In this document: piece by piece, positions 19,285-30,613 of the stretch | Position numbering within the stretch: position 1 is the first letter of the stretch | Layout: each line of letters begins with the position of its first letter | DNA from: Micromonospora halotolerans | GTDB taxonomy: Bacteria > Actinomycetota > Actinomycetes > Mycobacteriales > Micromonosporaceae | NCBI RefSeq assembly: GCF_032108445.1 | Contig: NZ_CP134876.1 | Coordinates: 744,001 to 808,000, forward strand | DNA length: 64,000 bases | Direction: 5' to 3' | The notes under the pieces: model-generated | What the model was told of the DNA's origin: nothing | Databases searched by the model: none | The model's input: the letters and a program-made list of their open reading frames with translations, nothing else | Translations under genes and position numbers: made by a program

Positions 19285-19860
19285 TCAGGCCTTCGCGGCC
19301 TTGGCCTCCGCCTTCATCCGCTGCTTGAACTCCCGGACCCGGCGCAGCGACTCGGGGTCGGTCACGTCGGCCACCGACCGGTACGCGTCCGCGTCGCCGT
19401 AGCCGCCGGCCGCCTCGCGCCAGCCGTCCGGGGTGATCCCGAACCGCTTGCCGAGCAGGGCCACGAAGATCTGCGCCTTCTGCCGGCCGAAGCCGGGCAG
19501 CTCGCCGACCCGGCGCAGCAGGTCCCTGCCGTCGGCCGCCTCCGACCAGAGCCGGGCCGGGTCGCCGTCGTAGCGCTCGACCAGGGCCCGGCAGACCTCC
19601 TGCACCCGGGCCGCCATGGCCTTGGGGAACCGGTGCAGGGCCGGCGGCGTGGCGAACAGCTCGACCAGGGCCTCCGGGGAGTATCCGGCCAGCTCCCGGG
19701 CGTCCGGCTCGTGGCCGAGCCGCTGCGCCAGCACGTACGGGGAGGAGAACGCCTTCTCCATCGGCACCTGCTGGTCCAGCACCATGCCGAGGAGCAGGGC
19801 CAGCGGGCTGCGCGCCAGCAGCTCGTTGGCCTGCGGGTCGATGGGCAGCGAGAGCGTCAT
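19285..19860 (-). CDS. HhH-GPD family base-excision repair protein
   Basis: A 191-residue short member of the HhH-GPD superfamily. It has the N-terminal helical part (LLLGMVLDQQVPMEKAF) and the helix-hairpin-helix VGELPGFGRQKAQIFVALLG near residues 124-143. The usual C-terminal catalytic Asp loop and iron-sulfur cluster of MutY/Nth are not evident, so glycosylase activity is uncertain. The C-terminus is lysine- and alanine-rich. ATG 19860 begins MTLSLPIDPQANELL, typical of this actinobacterial subgroup. Confidence 0.85.
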   Translation of the reverse strand: MTLSLPIDPQANELLARSPLALLLGMVLDQQVPMEKAFSSPYVLAQRLGHEPDARELAGYSPEALVELFATPPALHRFPKAMAARVQEVCRALVERYDGDPARLWSEAADGRDLLRRVGELPGFGRQKAQIFVALLGKRFGITPDGWREAAGGYGDADAYRSVADVTDPESLRRVREFKQRMKAEAKAAKA

Positions 19861-19919
19861 GCCCCCATCCTGCCCCGCCCGCCGCCGCCCGCCACGCCGA
19901 CTCCCCGCGAAACGCGCGG

Positions 19920-19958
19920 CACGGCCCGGTGGACAGGGGTGGGGTCCACCGGGCCGTG
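19920..19958 (-). terminator. terminator hairpin after the S8 peptidase gene
   Basis: CACGGCCCGGTGGAC pairs perfectly over 15 bp with GTCCACCGGGCCGTG around a 9-base loop, just after the leftward peptidase stop. On the minus strand it is followed by CCGCGCGTTT. Confidence 0.65.
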
Positions 19959-19974
19959 TGGCCGCGCGACGGCG

Positions 19975-21198
<1,224 letters not shown>

Positions 21199-21383
21199 CG
21201 TCTGGCTCCCTACCGGGCGCACCCGGGCTCTCGGACACCGGGGACGCCCATCGGCGGATGTTGGGGCAGATGGTAGCCATACATCGATGAACATAAAAGA
21301 GATAACAGTCGATACCCTGAGCTGGTGATATGGATCCGCCGGGTGCCGGCCGGGAGAGCGGCCGGGGAGGGCAGGATGACGAC

Positions 21384-22868
21384 GTGGACCGTCACGACAT
21401 GCTGCTCTCCCCCGCCGGCGTCGACGCGCTGCGCACCGCGCTGACCCGGGCGGGCTTCACCGCCAACGGCATCGCCGACCGGCTCGGCCCGCAGGCCACC
21501 GGCGCGGTGGCCCGCAACGACTTCCGCGCCGCGCTGCGCGCCACCGAGGACCGCGACCCGCTCGCCACGCTGATCCGGGTCTTCATCTGCGACCAGACCG
21601 AGCCGGAGCCGGCCGTGGCCGCCGCGCTCGCCCCGTTGACCGTCGAGGAGGCGCTGGCCGGGGGCCTGGTCGAGCGGCACGGCGACGGCCTGCGCGCCGG
21701 GGTCGACCTGGAGCCGTACGGGGACGACTGGTTCGTGCTCGCCGACGTGCCGGCCAGCGCCCGCCCCGGCCGCCCGCTGCACGCCCAGCACGTGCTGGGC
21801 ATCGGCGGGGCCACCCAGACGCTGATCGGCGCGACCGTGCGCCGGCCGGTGGAGACCGCGCTGGACCTGGGCACCGGCTCGGGCGTCCAGGCCCTGCACC
21901 TGTCCACCCACGCCCGCCGGATCACCGTCACCGACGTCTCCGAACGGGCGCTGCGCTTCGCCGCCACCACCGCCGCCCTCAACGGTCAGGACTGGGAGCT
22001 GCTCCGCGGCGACCTCGTCGCCCCGGTGGCCGGCCGCCACTTCGACCTGGTGGTCAGCAACCCGCCGTTCGTGGTCGGGCCCGGCACCACCACGCACGTC
22101 TACCGCGACTCCGGCCGGGTCGGCGACGCGATCGGCGCCGAGCTGGCCGCCGCCGCACCGCACCTGCTCACCGAGGGCGGGACGATGCAGTACCTGGCCA
22201 ACTGGGTGCACGTCACCGGCGAGGACTGGGCCGAGCGGGTGACCGGCTGGTTCGCCGGCACCGGGCTGGACGCCTGGGTGATCCAGCGCGAGGTGGCCGA
22301 CCCGATGGCGTACGTCAACCTGTGGCTCACCGACGTCGGCGAGACGGCCGACCCCCAGCGGATGGCGGCCTGGCTGGACTGGTTCGACGCGCACAAGGTG
22401 GAGGCCATCGGGTTCGGCATCGTCTCGCTGCGCCGGGCCGGCCACGACGAGCCGGTCGTCCGGGTGGAGGACCTGCGCCAGCGGGTGGAGCCACCGCTGG
22501 GCGACCGGGTGGCCGAGTGGTTCGACCGGCAGGACTGGCTGCGCGCCCGGGGCGCCGACGGCCTGCTGGCCGCCCGCTACCGGGCCGCCGACGGGCTCCA
22601 GCTGCGCCAGGAGGCCACCATGGGCGAGGAGGGCTGGGCCGTGGACCGGCAGGTCCTCGCCATGCCGCACGGGCTGCGCTGGTCCGAGGAGATCGACCCC
22701 CTGGTGCTCGCCCTGGTGGGCGGTGCGGACGGCCGGCTGCCGCTGCGCGACCAGCTCGCCCTGCTCGCCGCCGCGCACGACGTCGCACCCGACGAGCTGG
22801 CCGAGGCGGCCGGGCCGATCGTGGCGCACCTGGTCGAGCGCGGCCTGATCGAGCCGGTCGCGGACTGA
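21384..22868 (+). CDS. class I SAM-dependent methyltransferase with N-terminal helical domain (DUF7059/DUF7782 type)
   Basis: A 494-residue protein. The N-terminal 150 residues are a helical module with [11 protein letters not shown]. The central Rossmann domain has the SAM loop [16 protein letters not shown] (about residues 150-170) and the NPPF motif ([12 protein letters not shown]), which marks N6-adenine or N5-glutamine methyltransferases such as PrmC/HemK and RlmF. A long C-terminal domain follows (DUF7782). The target is unknown. GTG 21384 is chosen with AGGA 7 bases upstream; an ATG at 21330 is in frame. It overlaps dtd (TGATG). Confidence 0.85.
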   Translation: MDRHDMLLSPAGVDALRTALTRAGFTANGIADRLGPQATGAVARNDFRAALRATEDRDPLATLIRVFICDQTEPEPAVAAALAPLTVEEALAGGLVERHGDGLRAGVDLEPYGDDWFVLADVPASARPGRPLHAQHVLGIGGATQTLIGATVRRPVETALDLGTGSGVQALHLSTHARRITVTDVSERALRFAATTAALNGQDWELLRGDLVAPVAGRHFDLVVSNPPFVVGPGTTTHVYRDSGRVGDAIGAELAAAAPHLLTEGGTMQYLANWVHVTGEDWAERVTGWFAGTGLDAWVIQREVADPMAYVNLWLTDVGETADPQRMAAWLDWFDAHKVEAIGFGIVSLRRAGHDEPVVRVEDLRQRVEPPLGDRVAEWFDRQDWLRARGADGLLAARYRAADGLQLRQEATMGEEGWAVDRQVLAMPHGLRWSEEIDPLVLALVGGADGRLPLRDQLALLAAAHDVAPDELAEAAGPIVAHLVERGLIEPVAD

Positions 22869-23290
22869 TGCGGGCGGTGGTGCAGACGGTGGGCCGGGCC
22901 GCCGTGACGGTCGACGGGGAGGTGGTCGGCGCGATCACCGACGGGCTGCTGGTGCTGCTCGGCGTCACCCACACCGACACCCCGCAGGTGGCGGCCACCA
23001 TGGCCCGCAAGGTCCACGAGCTGCGCATCCTGGACGACGAGCGCAGCGCCGCCGACACCGGCGCGCCGATCCTGGTGGTCAGCCAGTTCACCCTCTACGG
23101 CGACGCCCGCAAGGGCCGGCGCCCGAGCTGGACCGCCGCCGCCCCCGCGGAACTGGCGGAACCCCTGGTGGAGGCGGTGGTGCGAGAGCTACGCCAGCGC
23201 GGCGCCAAGGTCGAGACCGGCCGCTTCCGCACCCACATGCTGGTGGACAGCGTCAACGTGGGCCCCCGCACCCTCCTCCTGGACCTGTGA
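22868..23290 (+). CDS. dtd: D-aminoacyl-tRNA deacylase
   Basis: A 140-residue enzyme that removes D-amino acids (and glycine on tRNA-Ala) from mischarged tRNA. The active-site [17 protein letters not shown] is intact. The second motif, normally NxGPVT with its cis-proline, here reads NVGPRT; glycine and proline are kept, but the flanking residues differ from the most common form. The start overlaps the methyltransferase stop by one base (TGATG), so the two genes are translated together. Confidence 0.92.
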   Translation: MRAVVQTVGRAAVTVDGEVVGAITDGLLVLLGVTHTDTPQVAATMARKVHELRILDDERSAADTGAPILVVSQFTLYGDARKGRRPSWTAAAPAELAEPLVEAVVRELRQRGAKVETGRFRTHMLVDSVNVGPRTLLLDL

Positions 23291-23323
23291 CCGCCGGGGA
23301 CGGCCGATAACCGCCCGCGACGG

Positions 23324-24112
23324 TCAGAAGAAGAGGCCGCGGCGGGACAGGGACTGGCGCAGCCAGCCGTCGAGCTGGGCGGCCCAGTCGGTGCGGTCCG
23401 CCGTCGCGTGGTCGACCGTGAAGCGGCCGAAGGCGTCGTGGCCCTCGGTGAAGAGGCCGCCGCGCTTGTCCAGCTCCAGCACCACCTGCACCTGCTGCGG
23501 GTCGGTGACGAAGGTCAGTTCGAGCTGGTTCATGGCGCGCGCGTACTGCGGCGCCGGGTGGAACTCGATCTCCTGGTAGAACGGCAGGCTCTGCCGTACG
23601 CCGTAGAGGTGGCCGCGCTCGACGTCGGCCCGGGCGAACCGGAAGCCCAGCCGCAGCAACGCCTCCAGCAGCCGCTCCTGAGCGGGCAGCGGGTGCACCG
23701 CCACGGCGTCCAGGTCGCCCTTGTCGACCGCCCGGGCCACCTCCAGCTCGGTCCGCAGCCCCATGGTCATCCCGTGCAGGTGCTGGCCGTACAGGTCGGT
23801 GAGCGGGGTCTCCCAGGGCACCTGGAAGCGGAACGGCACCTCGTACCGCTGCCCCGGGTCCAGCCGGAACGCGCCGGTCACCTGCGCGCGGCCGAACTCC
23901 TGGGTGGTGTCGTACTCCGAGTCGCCGCTCTCCACCTCGACCCGGGTGACCAGGCCGAGCGCGACGTAGCTCACATCCACCGGGTGGTCCCCGCCGACCA
24001 CCTGGACGCGGCCCTCCACCTGTCCGCCGGGGCGGCAGTTCGGGTTGGCCAGCACCGTCTCCACCGACGGTCCACCCACACCCATCGCCTGCATGAGCCG
24101 CTTGAAGACCAC
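23324..24112 (-). CDS. Spo0M-like (sporulation-control, arrestin-fold) protein
   Basis: A 262-residue protein of the Spo0M family (PF07070), starting [20 protein letters not shown] and made largely of two beta-sandwich domains like arrestins. In Bacillus Spo0M affects entry into sporulation; in actinobacteria the role is not settled. GTG 24112 has GGAGG 5 bases upstream; GTG 24115 is an alternative. The C-terminus is arginine-rich ([12 protein letters not shown]). It is divergent from the SigB-type gene. Confidence 0.88.
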   Translation of the reverse strand: MVFKRLMQAMGVGGPSVETVLANPNCRPGGQVEGRVQVVGGDHPVDVSYVALGLVTRVEVESGDSEYDTTQEFGRAQVTGAFRLDPGQRYEVPFRFQVPWETPLTDLYGQHLHGMTMGLRTELEVARAVDKGDLDAVAVHPLPAQERLLEALLRLGFRFARADVERGHLYGVRQSLPFYQEIEFHPAPQYARAMNQLELTFVTDPQQVQVVLELDKRGGLFTEGHDAFGRFTVDHATADRTDWAAQLDGWLRQSLSRRGLFF

Positions 24113-24338
24113 CACGTCCTCCGATCGCCTGTGCGTCGCCCGGCCTCGCTGGCCGGCCGCTGGCACGGTAACCGGGCCCGACAAGGCACAGCCGCCGTTC
24201 CGCCCGGATTGCTGTCGGGTCCCCGATCGCCTCACTCCCGTTTCACGCCCCGCCCGCCAAGCTGTTCATCACCGGCAACACCGCGCCGGCGGACGGCACG
24301 GAACCGGTACGGCACGACGGACACGGGGAGAGACCGAG

Positions 24339-25325
<987 letters not shown>

Positions 25326-25335
25326 GCTGACCGAC

Positions 25336-25370
25336 GCGACAGGCCCCGGCGGTGCGCCGGGGCCTGTCGC
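25336..25370. terminator. terminator hairpin after sigB
   Basis: GCGACAGGCCCCGGC pairs over 15 bp with GCCGGGGCCTGTCGC around a 5-base loop, directly after the sigB stop. There is no marked T-run. Confidence 0.65.
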
Positions 25371-25407
25371 GCTTGAAGCGGCGGCCGACAACGACCACCC
25401 TGGGGCG

Positions 25408-25815
25408 ATGAACTGGACACTGGAAGTAGTGGTCGTGCCGGTCTCCGATGTGGACCGGGCCAAGAGCTTCTACGCCGAGCGGCTCGGGTTCGCCGTCGAC
25501 CACGACACCGACCTGGGGGGCCTCGGGCGGATCGTCCAGCTCACGCCCCCGGGCTCCGGCTGCTCGATCGTCCTCGGCCGGGGCGTCGTGCCCGAGATGC
25601 CGCCGGGCTCGCTCAAGGGGCTGCAGCTGGTCGTGCCCGACCTGGAGAAGGCCCACGCGGAGCTGGTCGAGCGGGGCGTGGCGGTCAGCGAGATCCAGGT
25701 GGTCGGGCAGAACCCGGGCCCGGTGCCGCAGCCGCTGGACAACGTCGGCTTCGTCTTCTTCACCGACCCGGACGGCAACGCCTGGGCCGTGCAGCAGATC
25801 TCCAGCCGGGCCTGA
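25408..25815 (+). CDS. VOC family (glyoxalase/bleomycin-resistance fold) protein
   Basis: A 135-residue single-domain VOC protein with two beta-alpha-beta-beta-beta repeats: WTLEVVVVPVSDVDRAKSFY at the start, then LQLVVPDLEKAHAELVERG, ending FVFFTDPDGNAWAVQQI. These proteins bind a divalent metal and act as lyases, isomerases or binding proteins; the substrate cannot be read. Several expected metal ligands (for example the first-strand His) are replaced by V/E, so the specificity is open. Its stop lies immediately before a 56-bp repeat. Confidence 0.85.
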   Translation: MNWTLEVVVVPVSDVDRAKSFYAERLGFAVDHDTDLGGLGRIVQLTPPGSGCSIVLGRGVVPEMPPGSLKGLQLVVPDLEKAHAELVERGVAVSEIQVVGQNPGPVPQPLDNVGFVFFTDPDGNAWAVQQISSRA

Positions 25816-25871
25816 GCGTTAGGAGGGGGCCCCTCCTATGCAGCAGGCGTTAAGAAGGGGCCCTTCCTTAC
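25816..25871. repeat. 56-bp double-palindrome repeat, family C, copy 1
   Basis: Starts GCGTTAGGAGGGGGCCCC and ends AAGGGGCCCTTCCTTAC. It holds two imperfect palindromes centred on GGGGCCCC and AGGGGCCCT, joined by about GCAGCAGGCG. The copy at 32217-32272 is the same length and matches in inverted orientation at 52 of 56 positions. The leftward acetyltransferase gene takes its TAA stop from the right end of this copy. No transposase or target duplication is evident. Confidence 0.85.
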
Positions 25872-28423
25872 AAGCGGCGCGGGCCGGTGTCCGGACGGGG
25901 CGCCTCGGCGCCGGTGCGGACGGTGGCGTGCAGCACCGAGATGCCGTCCGGCCGGGCCAGCACCGGGTTGAGGGTGAGCGACCGGACCCGGGGCTGCTCG
26001 TCGGCGAGCCGCCCGACCCGCAGCAGCAGGTCGACCAGGGCGGCCCGGTCCACCGGCGCGGCGCCTCGGTGACCGCGCAGCAGCGGCGCGGCGCGGGGCT
26101 CGTCGACCAGCTCGGCGGCGTCCCGGTCGGTCAGCGGGACCGCCCGCCACGCCCGGTCGCCGAGCAGTTCGGTGGCCACGCCACCCAGGCCGAAGCCGAC
26201 CACCGGCCCGAACGCCGGATCCTCCACCAGCTCCACCACGCAGGCCACCCCGGGCGGAACCATCGGCTGGACCAGCACGTCCGCGCCGAAGACCGGCGCC
26301 ATCTCGTCGTACGCGCGGCGCAGCGCGGCGGCGTCGGGCAGGTCGAGCCGGACCGCACCCAGGTCGAGGCGGTGCCGCAGCCCGGGGGCGGCCGCCTTGA
26401 GCGCGACGGGCCAGCCGAGCCGTTCCGCCGCCGCCACCGCCTCCCCGGCCGAGTGCGCCGGCGCCGACTCCACCACGTCGATGCCGTACGCCCGCAGCAG
26501 CGCCGCCGGGTCGGCGCCGTCCGGGCGCAGCGCGGACTGCCCGGCCGTCCGGTCCACCCGCTCCAGCTCGGACAGCACGCCGGGCGGGCGGCGCAGCCAG
26601 TCGGCGTACGTGGTGACCCGGGCCAGGGCCCGGACGGCCTCCTCCACGCTCGGATAGGCGGGTACCCCGGTGGGCACCCGGCCGGCGAGGAAGGTGGCCA
26701 CCACCGGTTTGCCGGTGGCCCGCGCGTCGGGCAGCGCGGCGGTGAAGTCGGCTTCCGGGTCGGTGAGCTGGCCGGGCAGCGGCGGGGCGAACACCGCCAC
26801 CACGGCGTCCACCCGCTCGTCGGCGGCGGACGCGGCGAGCGCGGCGGCGTACTCGGCGGCGGTGGCCCGTGGGCCCACGTCGTGCGGGTAGCCGTCGGCC
26901 ACGGTGAGGCCCTGGGCCGCGCAGGCGGTGGCGGCCAGCCCGGTCAGCGCCGAGGAATTGCCGACCACGGCGACCCGGCGGCCGGCCGGCAGCGGCTGGT
27001 GGGCCAGGAGCACGCCGACGTCGAGCAGCTCGGCGACGGTGTCCACCCGGACCACCCCGGACTGGGCGAAGAGCGCGCTCACCGCGGCGGCGTCCAGGGC
27101 CGGCGCGTCCCCGACCCCCGGCGGGCGGGCCAGCGAGGCGAGCGCCACGACCGGCTTGCTCCGGCCGATCCGCCGGGCCAGCCGGGCGAACTTGCGCGGG
27201 TTGCCGAACGTCTCCAGGTAGAGCGTGATGACGTCGGTGCCCGGATCGTCCTGCCAGTACTGAAGCAGGTCGTTGCCGGAGACGTCGGCCCGGTTGCCGG
27301 CGGAGACGAAGCTGGACAGGCCGAGCCCCCGCCGGGACGCCTCGGCGAGCAGGGCCACCCCGAACGCGCCGGACTGGCTGAAGACGCCGACCCGGCCCGG
27401 GGCGGGCAGCACGGGGGCCAGGGTGGCGTTGAGGCGTACCGCCCGGTCGGTGTTGGCGACACCCAGGCAGTTCGGGCCGACCACCCGCATGCCGGCCAGG
27501 TGGGCGGCGCGGACCAGGGCGCGCTGGGCCGCCGCCCCCGCCGGGCCGGACTCGGCGAACCCGGCGGAGATCACCACCAGGCCGTGCGCGCCGGCCCGCG
27601 CGGCGTCGGCCACCACCTCGGTCACCGCCTCGGGGGCGACGGCCACCACGGCCAGGTCCACGTCCTCGCCGGCGTCGACCGCCGACGGGTACGCGGGCAG
27701 CCCGGCCACGGTCGCCGCGGTCGGGTGCACGGGGACGATCGCGCCGGTGAACCCGCCGTCGCGCAGGTGCCCGAGCAGGGCCGCGCCGACGCCCTGGCCG
27801 GTGGTGCTGGCGCCGTAGACGGCGATGCCGCGCGGGGCGAGCAGCCGGGCGATCGAGCGGGCCTCGGTGCGGTGCTCCCGGCCGCGCTGCACCTCCAGCG
27901 TCGCCTCGGTGGGTGCGATCGGGAAGTTCAGGTGCACGACCCCGTCGGCGTACTGGCGCTGGATCTGGTAGCCGAAGTCGGAGAAGACCCGCAGCATCGT
28001 CCCGTTGGCCGGCAGCACCTCGGCGACGAAGTGCACGATGCCGTAGCGCCGCGCCGCGTCGGCCAGGTGCTCCAGCAGCACCGAGCCGATGCCCCGGCCC
28101 TGGTACGCGTCCTCCACCACGAAGGCCACCTCGGCCTCGGGCGAGCCGGGGCCGAGCCGCTCGTAGCGGCCGACGGCGACGATCCGCTCGCCGGCCAGCA
28201 CCACGAACGCCTCCCGGTCGCGGTGGTCGACGGTGACGAACCGCTGCAGGTCCCGCTCGGGGATGCGCGGGTACGGCGAGAAGTAGCGCAGATAGCGGGT
28301 GCGCTCGGAGAAGCGTGCGTGCATGGCCACGATGGCCGCGGCGTCGTCCGGGCGGATCTGCCGCAGCTGGACGGTCGTGCCGTCGCTGAGCAGCACGTCC
28401 ACCGGTTGCTCGACGGTGGTCAC
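25868..28423 (-). CDS. GNAT/acyl-CoA synthetase fusion, Pat-type protein lysine acetyltransferase
   Basis: An 851-residue fusion. Residues 1-165 are a GNAT acetyltransferase (VQLRQIRPDDAAAIVAMH, acetyl-CoA loop YQGRGIGSVLLEHL). Residues about 185-640 resemble the ADP-forming acetyl-CoA synthetase alpha part (VYGASTTGQGVGAAL, VGPNCLGVAN, VFSQSGAFGVALL, SAGNRADVSGNDLLQY), and the rest an ATP-grasp beta part (RAYGIDVVE, VLVQPMVPPG). In working synthetases a KSGRT...SSHTG segment carries the phospho-histidine; here it reads ALASLARPPGVGDAPALDA and the His is missing. The synthetase part is therefore probably regulatory, as in Pat enzymes that acetylate acyl-CoA synthetases. GTG start, 3 bases after acuC. 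Confidence 0.88.
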   Translation of the reverse strand: MTTVEQPVDVLLSDGTTVQLRQIRPDDAAAIVAMHARFSERTRYLRYFSPYPRIPERDLQRFVTVDHRDREAFVVLAGERIVAVGRYERLGPGSPEAEVAFVVEDAYQGRGIGSVLLEHLADAARRYGIVHFVAEVLPANGTMLRVFSDFGYQIQRQYADGVVHLNFPIAPTEATLEVQRGREHRTEARSIARLLAPRGIAVYGASTTGQGVGAALLGHLRDGGFTGAIVPVHPTAATVAGLPAYPSAVDAGEDVDLAVVAVAPEAVTEVVADAARAGAHGLVVISAGFAESGPAGAAAQRALVRAAHLAGMRVVGPNCLGVANTDRAVRLNATLAPVLPAPGRVGVFSQSGAFGVALLAEASRRGLGLSSFVSAGNRADVSGNDLLQYWQDDPGTDVITLYLETFGNPRKFARLARRIGRSKPVVALASLARPPGVGDAPALDAAAVSALFAQSGVVRVDTVAELLDVGVLLAHQPLPAGRRVAVVGNSSALTGLAATACAAQGLTVADGYPHDVGPRATAAEYAAALAASAADERVDAVVAVFAPPLPGQLTDPEADFTAALPDARATGKPVVATFLAGRVPTGVPAYPSVEEAVRALARVTTYADWLRRPPGVLSELERVDRTAGQSALRPDGADPAALLRAYGIDVVESAPAHSAGEAVAAAERLGWPVALKAAAPGLRHRLDLGAVRLDLPDAAALRRAYDEMAPVFGADVLVQPMVPPGVACVVELVEDPAFGPVVGFGLGGVATELLGDRAWRAVPLTDRDAAELVDEPRAAPLLRGHRGAAPVDRAALVDLLLRVGRLADEQPRVRSLTLNPVLARPDGISVLHATVRTGAEAPRPDTGPRRL

Positions 28424-28426
28424 CGG

Positions 28427-29608
28427 TCAGTCGCGGGGATCGTGCGGGTCGAGCCCGTGCAGCGGGAAGACCGCCTTGCGGGTCGCCGCGATGGCCCGGT
28501 CCACGGCGGTCGGCTCGCCGCTGGGCTGCCACGGCTGGTACGACGGGTCGACGTCGTCGGTCATCCGCAGCGGCACCTCCTGCCCGGGCCGCCGTCGCGC
28601 CGCCAGTTCCCGCCAGCCCGGCGGGGTCAGGGTGGCCGGGTCGAGCGGCTCCCCGGTGGCCACCGCGAGCAGGTGCGTCCAGGCCCGCGGCACCACCTCG
28701 ACCAGCGCGTACCCGCCGCCGCCGAGGGCCACCCAGCGGCCGTCGCAGAGCTCGTCGGCGAGCGCCCGCAGCGCCCGGTAGGTGGCCCGCTGCCCGTCGA
28801 CGGAGAGGTGCAGGTCGGCCAGGGGGTCGAGCCGGTGCGCGTCCGCCCCGCACTGGGTGACCAGCACCTGCGGCCGGAACGCCCGCAGCACCGCCGGCAC
28901 GATCGCGTGGAACGCGCGCTGCCACCCCGGGTCGCCGATCCCCGGCGGCAGCGGCACGTTGACCGCCGACCCCTCCGCGCCCGGGCCGCCGGTCTCGTCG
29001 GGGAACCCCGTGCCGGGGAAGAGCGCGAGCGGGGTCTCGTGCAGGCTGACCGTGAGCACCCGCGGGTCCCGGTAGAAGATCTCCTGCACCCCGTCGCCGT
29101 GGTGCACGTCCACGTCCACGTACGCGACGCGCTCCGCGCCCAGGTCGAGCAGGCGGGCGATGGCCACCGCCGGGTCGTTGTAGACGCAGAAGCCGGAGGC
29201 CCGGGCCGGCATGGCGTGGTGCAGCCCGCCGGCCACGTTGACCGCCCGCCGGGCGTCGCCGCGCCAGACCGCCTCGGCGGCGGCCACGCTCGCCCCGGCG
29301 ATCAGCGCGCTCGACTCGTGCATGCCGTCGAAGACCGGGTTGTCGGAGGTGCCGAGGCCGAAGCCGGCGAAGAGCGGGTCGCGGGGCGCGGCCCGGACCG
29401 CCTCCAGGTAGCGCGGGTCGTGCACCCGGGTGAGCAGGGCGTCGTCGGCCGGCTCCGGCTTCACCAGCCGGACCCCGGGCCGGTCCAGCACCCCCAGCTC
29501 GCGGGCGAGCGCCATGGTCAACTCGACCCGCACCGGGTCGAGGGGATGGTCGCCCATGTCGTACCCGAGCAGGGCCTCGTCCCACACCACCACCGTGTCG
29601 TCGGCCAT
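28427..29608 (-). CDS. acuC: AcuC-type histone-deacetylase-family protein lysine deacetylase
   Basis: A 393-residue zinc-dependent deacetylase. Active-site motifs are intact: GGLHHAMPARASGFCVYNDP with the His-His dyad, YVDVDVHHGDGVQEIF with the Asp/His zinc ligands, HETPLALFPGTG, and CGADAHRLDPLADL. AcuC reverses acetylation of acetyl-CoA synthetase in Bacillus. The stop is 3 bases upstream of the Pat-type acetyltransferase gene, so writer and eraser are likely made from one transcript. ATG 29608 is the first start giving the family N-terminus (VVVWDEALLGYDMGDHPLDP). Confidence 0.93.
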   Translation of the reverse strand: MADDTVVVWDEALLGYDMGDHPLDPVRVELTMALARELGVLDRPGVRLVKPEPADDALLTRVHDPRYLEAVRAAPRDPLFAGFGLGTSDNPVFDGMHESSALIAGASVAAAEAVWRGDARRAVNVAGGLHHAMPARASGFCVYNDPAVAIARLLDLGAERVAYVDVDVHHGDGVQEIFYRDPRVLTVSLHETPLALFPGTGFPDETGGPGAEGSAVNVPLPPGIGDPGWQRAFHAIVPAVLRAFRPQVLVTQCGADAHRLDPLADLHLSVDGQRATYRALRALADELCDGRWVALGGGGYALVEVVPRAWTHLLAVATGEPLDPATLTPPGWRELAARRRPGQEVPLRMTDDVDPSYQPWQPSGEPTAVDRAIAATRKAVFPLHGLDPHDPRD

Positions 29609-29672
29609 GGGGCCATCGTCGCACGCGGGCCGGGGCCGGCTCATCACACGCGCGCCGCGGCGGCCCGGCTGG

Positions 29673-30515
29673 CTACCCGGTGGCGACCGGACGGTCCGGG
29701 TCGGCCACCCAGTCGCTCCACGAGCCGACGTACAGGGCGGCGTCCGGGCGGCCGGCCAGGTGCAGCGCCAGGACCGCCTGGGCGGCGGTCACCCCCGATC
29801 CGCAGTACGCGCCGACCGGCGCCTCCGGGGTCACCCCGGCGGCGGCGAACCGCTCACGCAGCGCCTCGGCGGCCGGGAAGCGCCCCTCGGTGACGTACTC
29901 CGGGGCGGGCAGGTTGACCGCGCCCGGGACGTGCCCGGCGACCGGGTCGATCGGCTCGGTCTCGCCCCGGTAGCGCGGGGCGCCCCGCACGTCGAGCAGC
30001 ACCCCGGCGTCGGCCGCGGCCAGCCGGGCGGCCTCCCCCGCGTCCAGCACCGGCAGCTCGCCGGGGCGGACCGTGACGTCGCCGGGCGCGGGCGCGGGCG
30101 CGTCGGTCGAGACGGGTCCGCCGGCCGCGACCCAGGCCGGGAAGCCGCCGTGCAGCACCCGGACCGCCCGGTGGCAGGCCCAGCGCAGGGTCCACCAGGC
30201 GCGGGCGGCCGACAGGCCGTCGCCGCCGTCGTACACCACGACGGGATGCCCGGCGCGGACGCCGGCGGCCCGCAGCGCGGTCTGGAGTGCGGCGGGGTCG
30301 GGCAGCGGGTGTCGGCCGGCGGCGCCCGGCCGGCCGCACAGCTCGGTGTCCAGGTCCACGAAGACCGCGCCGGGCAGGTGACCGGCCGTGTAGTCCTCCC
30401 GGCCGGGCGGCCCGGCGAGCCGCCAGCGGACGTCCAGGAGGGTGGGCGGATCGGCGCGGTCGAGCTCGGTGGCGAGCCGGTCGGGCTCGACGAGCAGGTC
30501 TTCGGTTCCGGACAT
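29673..30515 (-). CDS. two-domain rhodanese-family sulfurtransferase
   Basis: A 280-residue enzyme with an inactive N-terminal rhodanese domain (LLDVRWRLAGPPGREDYTAGHLPGA-type start, split here as LLDVRWRLAG and DYTAGHLPGA) and an active C-terminal one with the catalytic loop YCGSGVTA. A CGSGVT loop is closer to 3-mercaptopyruvate sulfurtransferases than to thiosulfate enzymes (CRKGVT), so the former is a reasonable guess. It transfers sulfur to cyanide, thiols or proteins. It lies 65 bases upstream of acuC on the same strand and may be co-transcribed. Confidence 0.88.
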   Translation of the reverse strand: MSGTEDLLVEPDRLATELDRADPPTLLDVRWRLAGPPGREDYTAGHLPGAVFVDLDTELCGRPGAAGRHPLPDPAALQTALRAAGVRAGHPVVVYDGGDGLSAARAWWTLRWACHRAVRVLHGGFPAWVAAGGPVSTDAPAPAPGDVTVRPGELPVLDAGEAARLAAADAGVLLDVRGAPRYRGETEPIDPVAGHVPGAVNLPAPEYVTEGRFPAAEALRERFAAAGVTPEAPVGAYCGSGVTAAQAVLALHLAGRPDAALYVGSWSDWVADPDRPVATG

Positions 30516-30613
30516 GCGGTCCAGTCAACACCATCCGGGCAGCGACCTCCCGGTTCGGCGTCCCTGCATCGTCGGGGGTCCGGGGTAGCATCGAACGCCG
30601 GAGGGACGCTGAC

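Noticed and set aside
16865..19402. Long open frame (845 codons) on the plus strand opposite the two LtrA genes
   Set aside because: Its product is low-complexity and rich in Arg, Gly, Pro and His, with no domain. It is the antisense shadow of high-GC coding sequence; the LtrA genes on the other strand have clear families.
25838..29893. Open frame of 1351 codons on the plus strand across pat and acuC
   Set aside because: Same shadow effect; composition is unlike a protein, while both leftward genes carry intact motifs.
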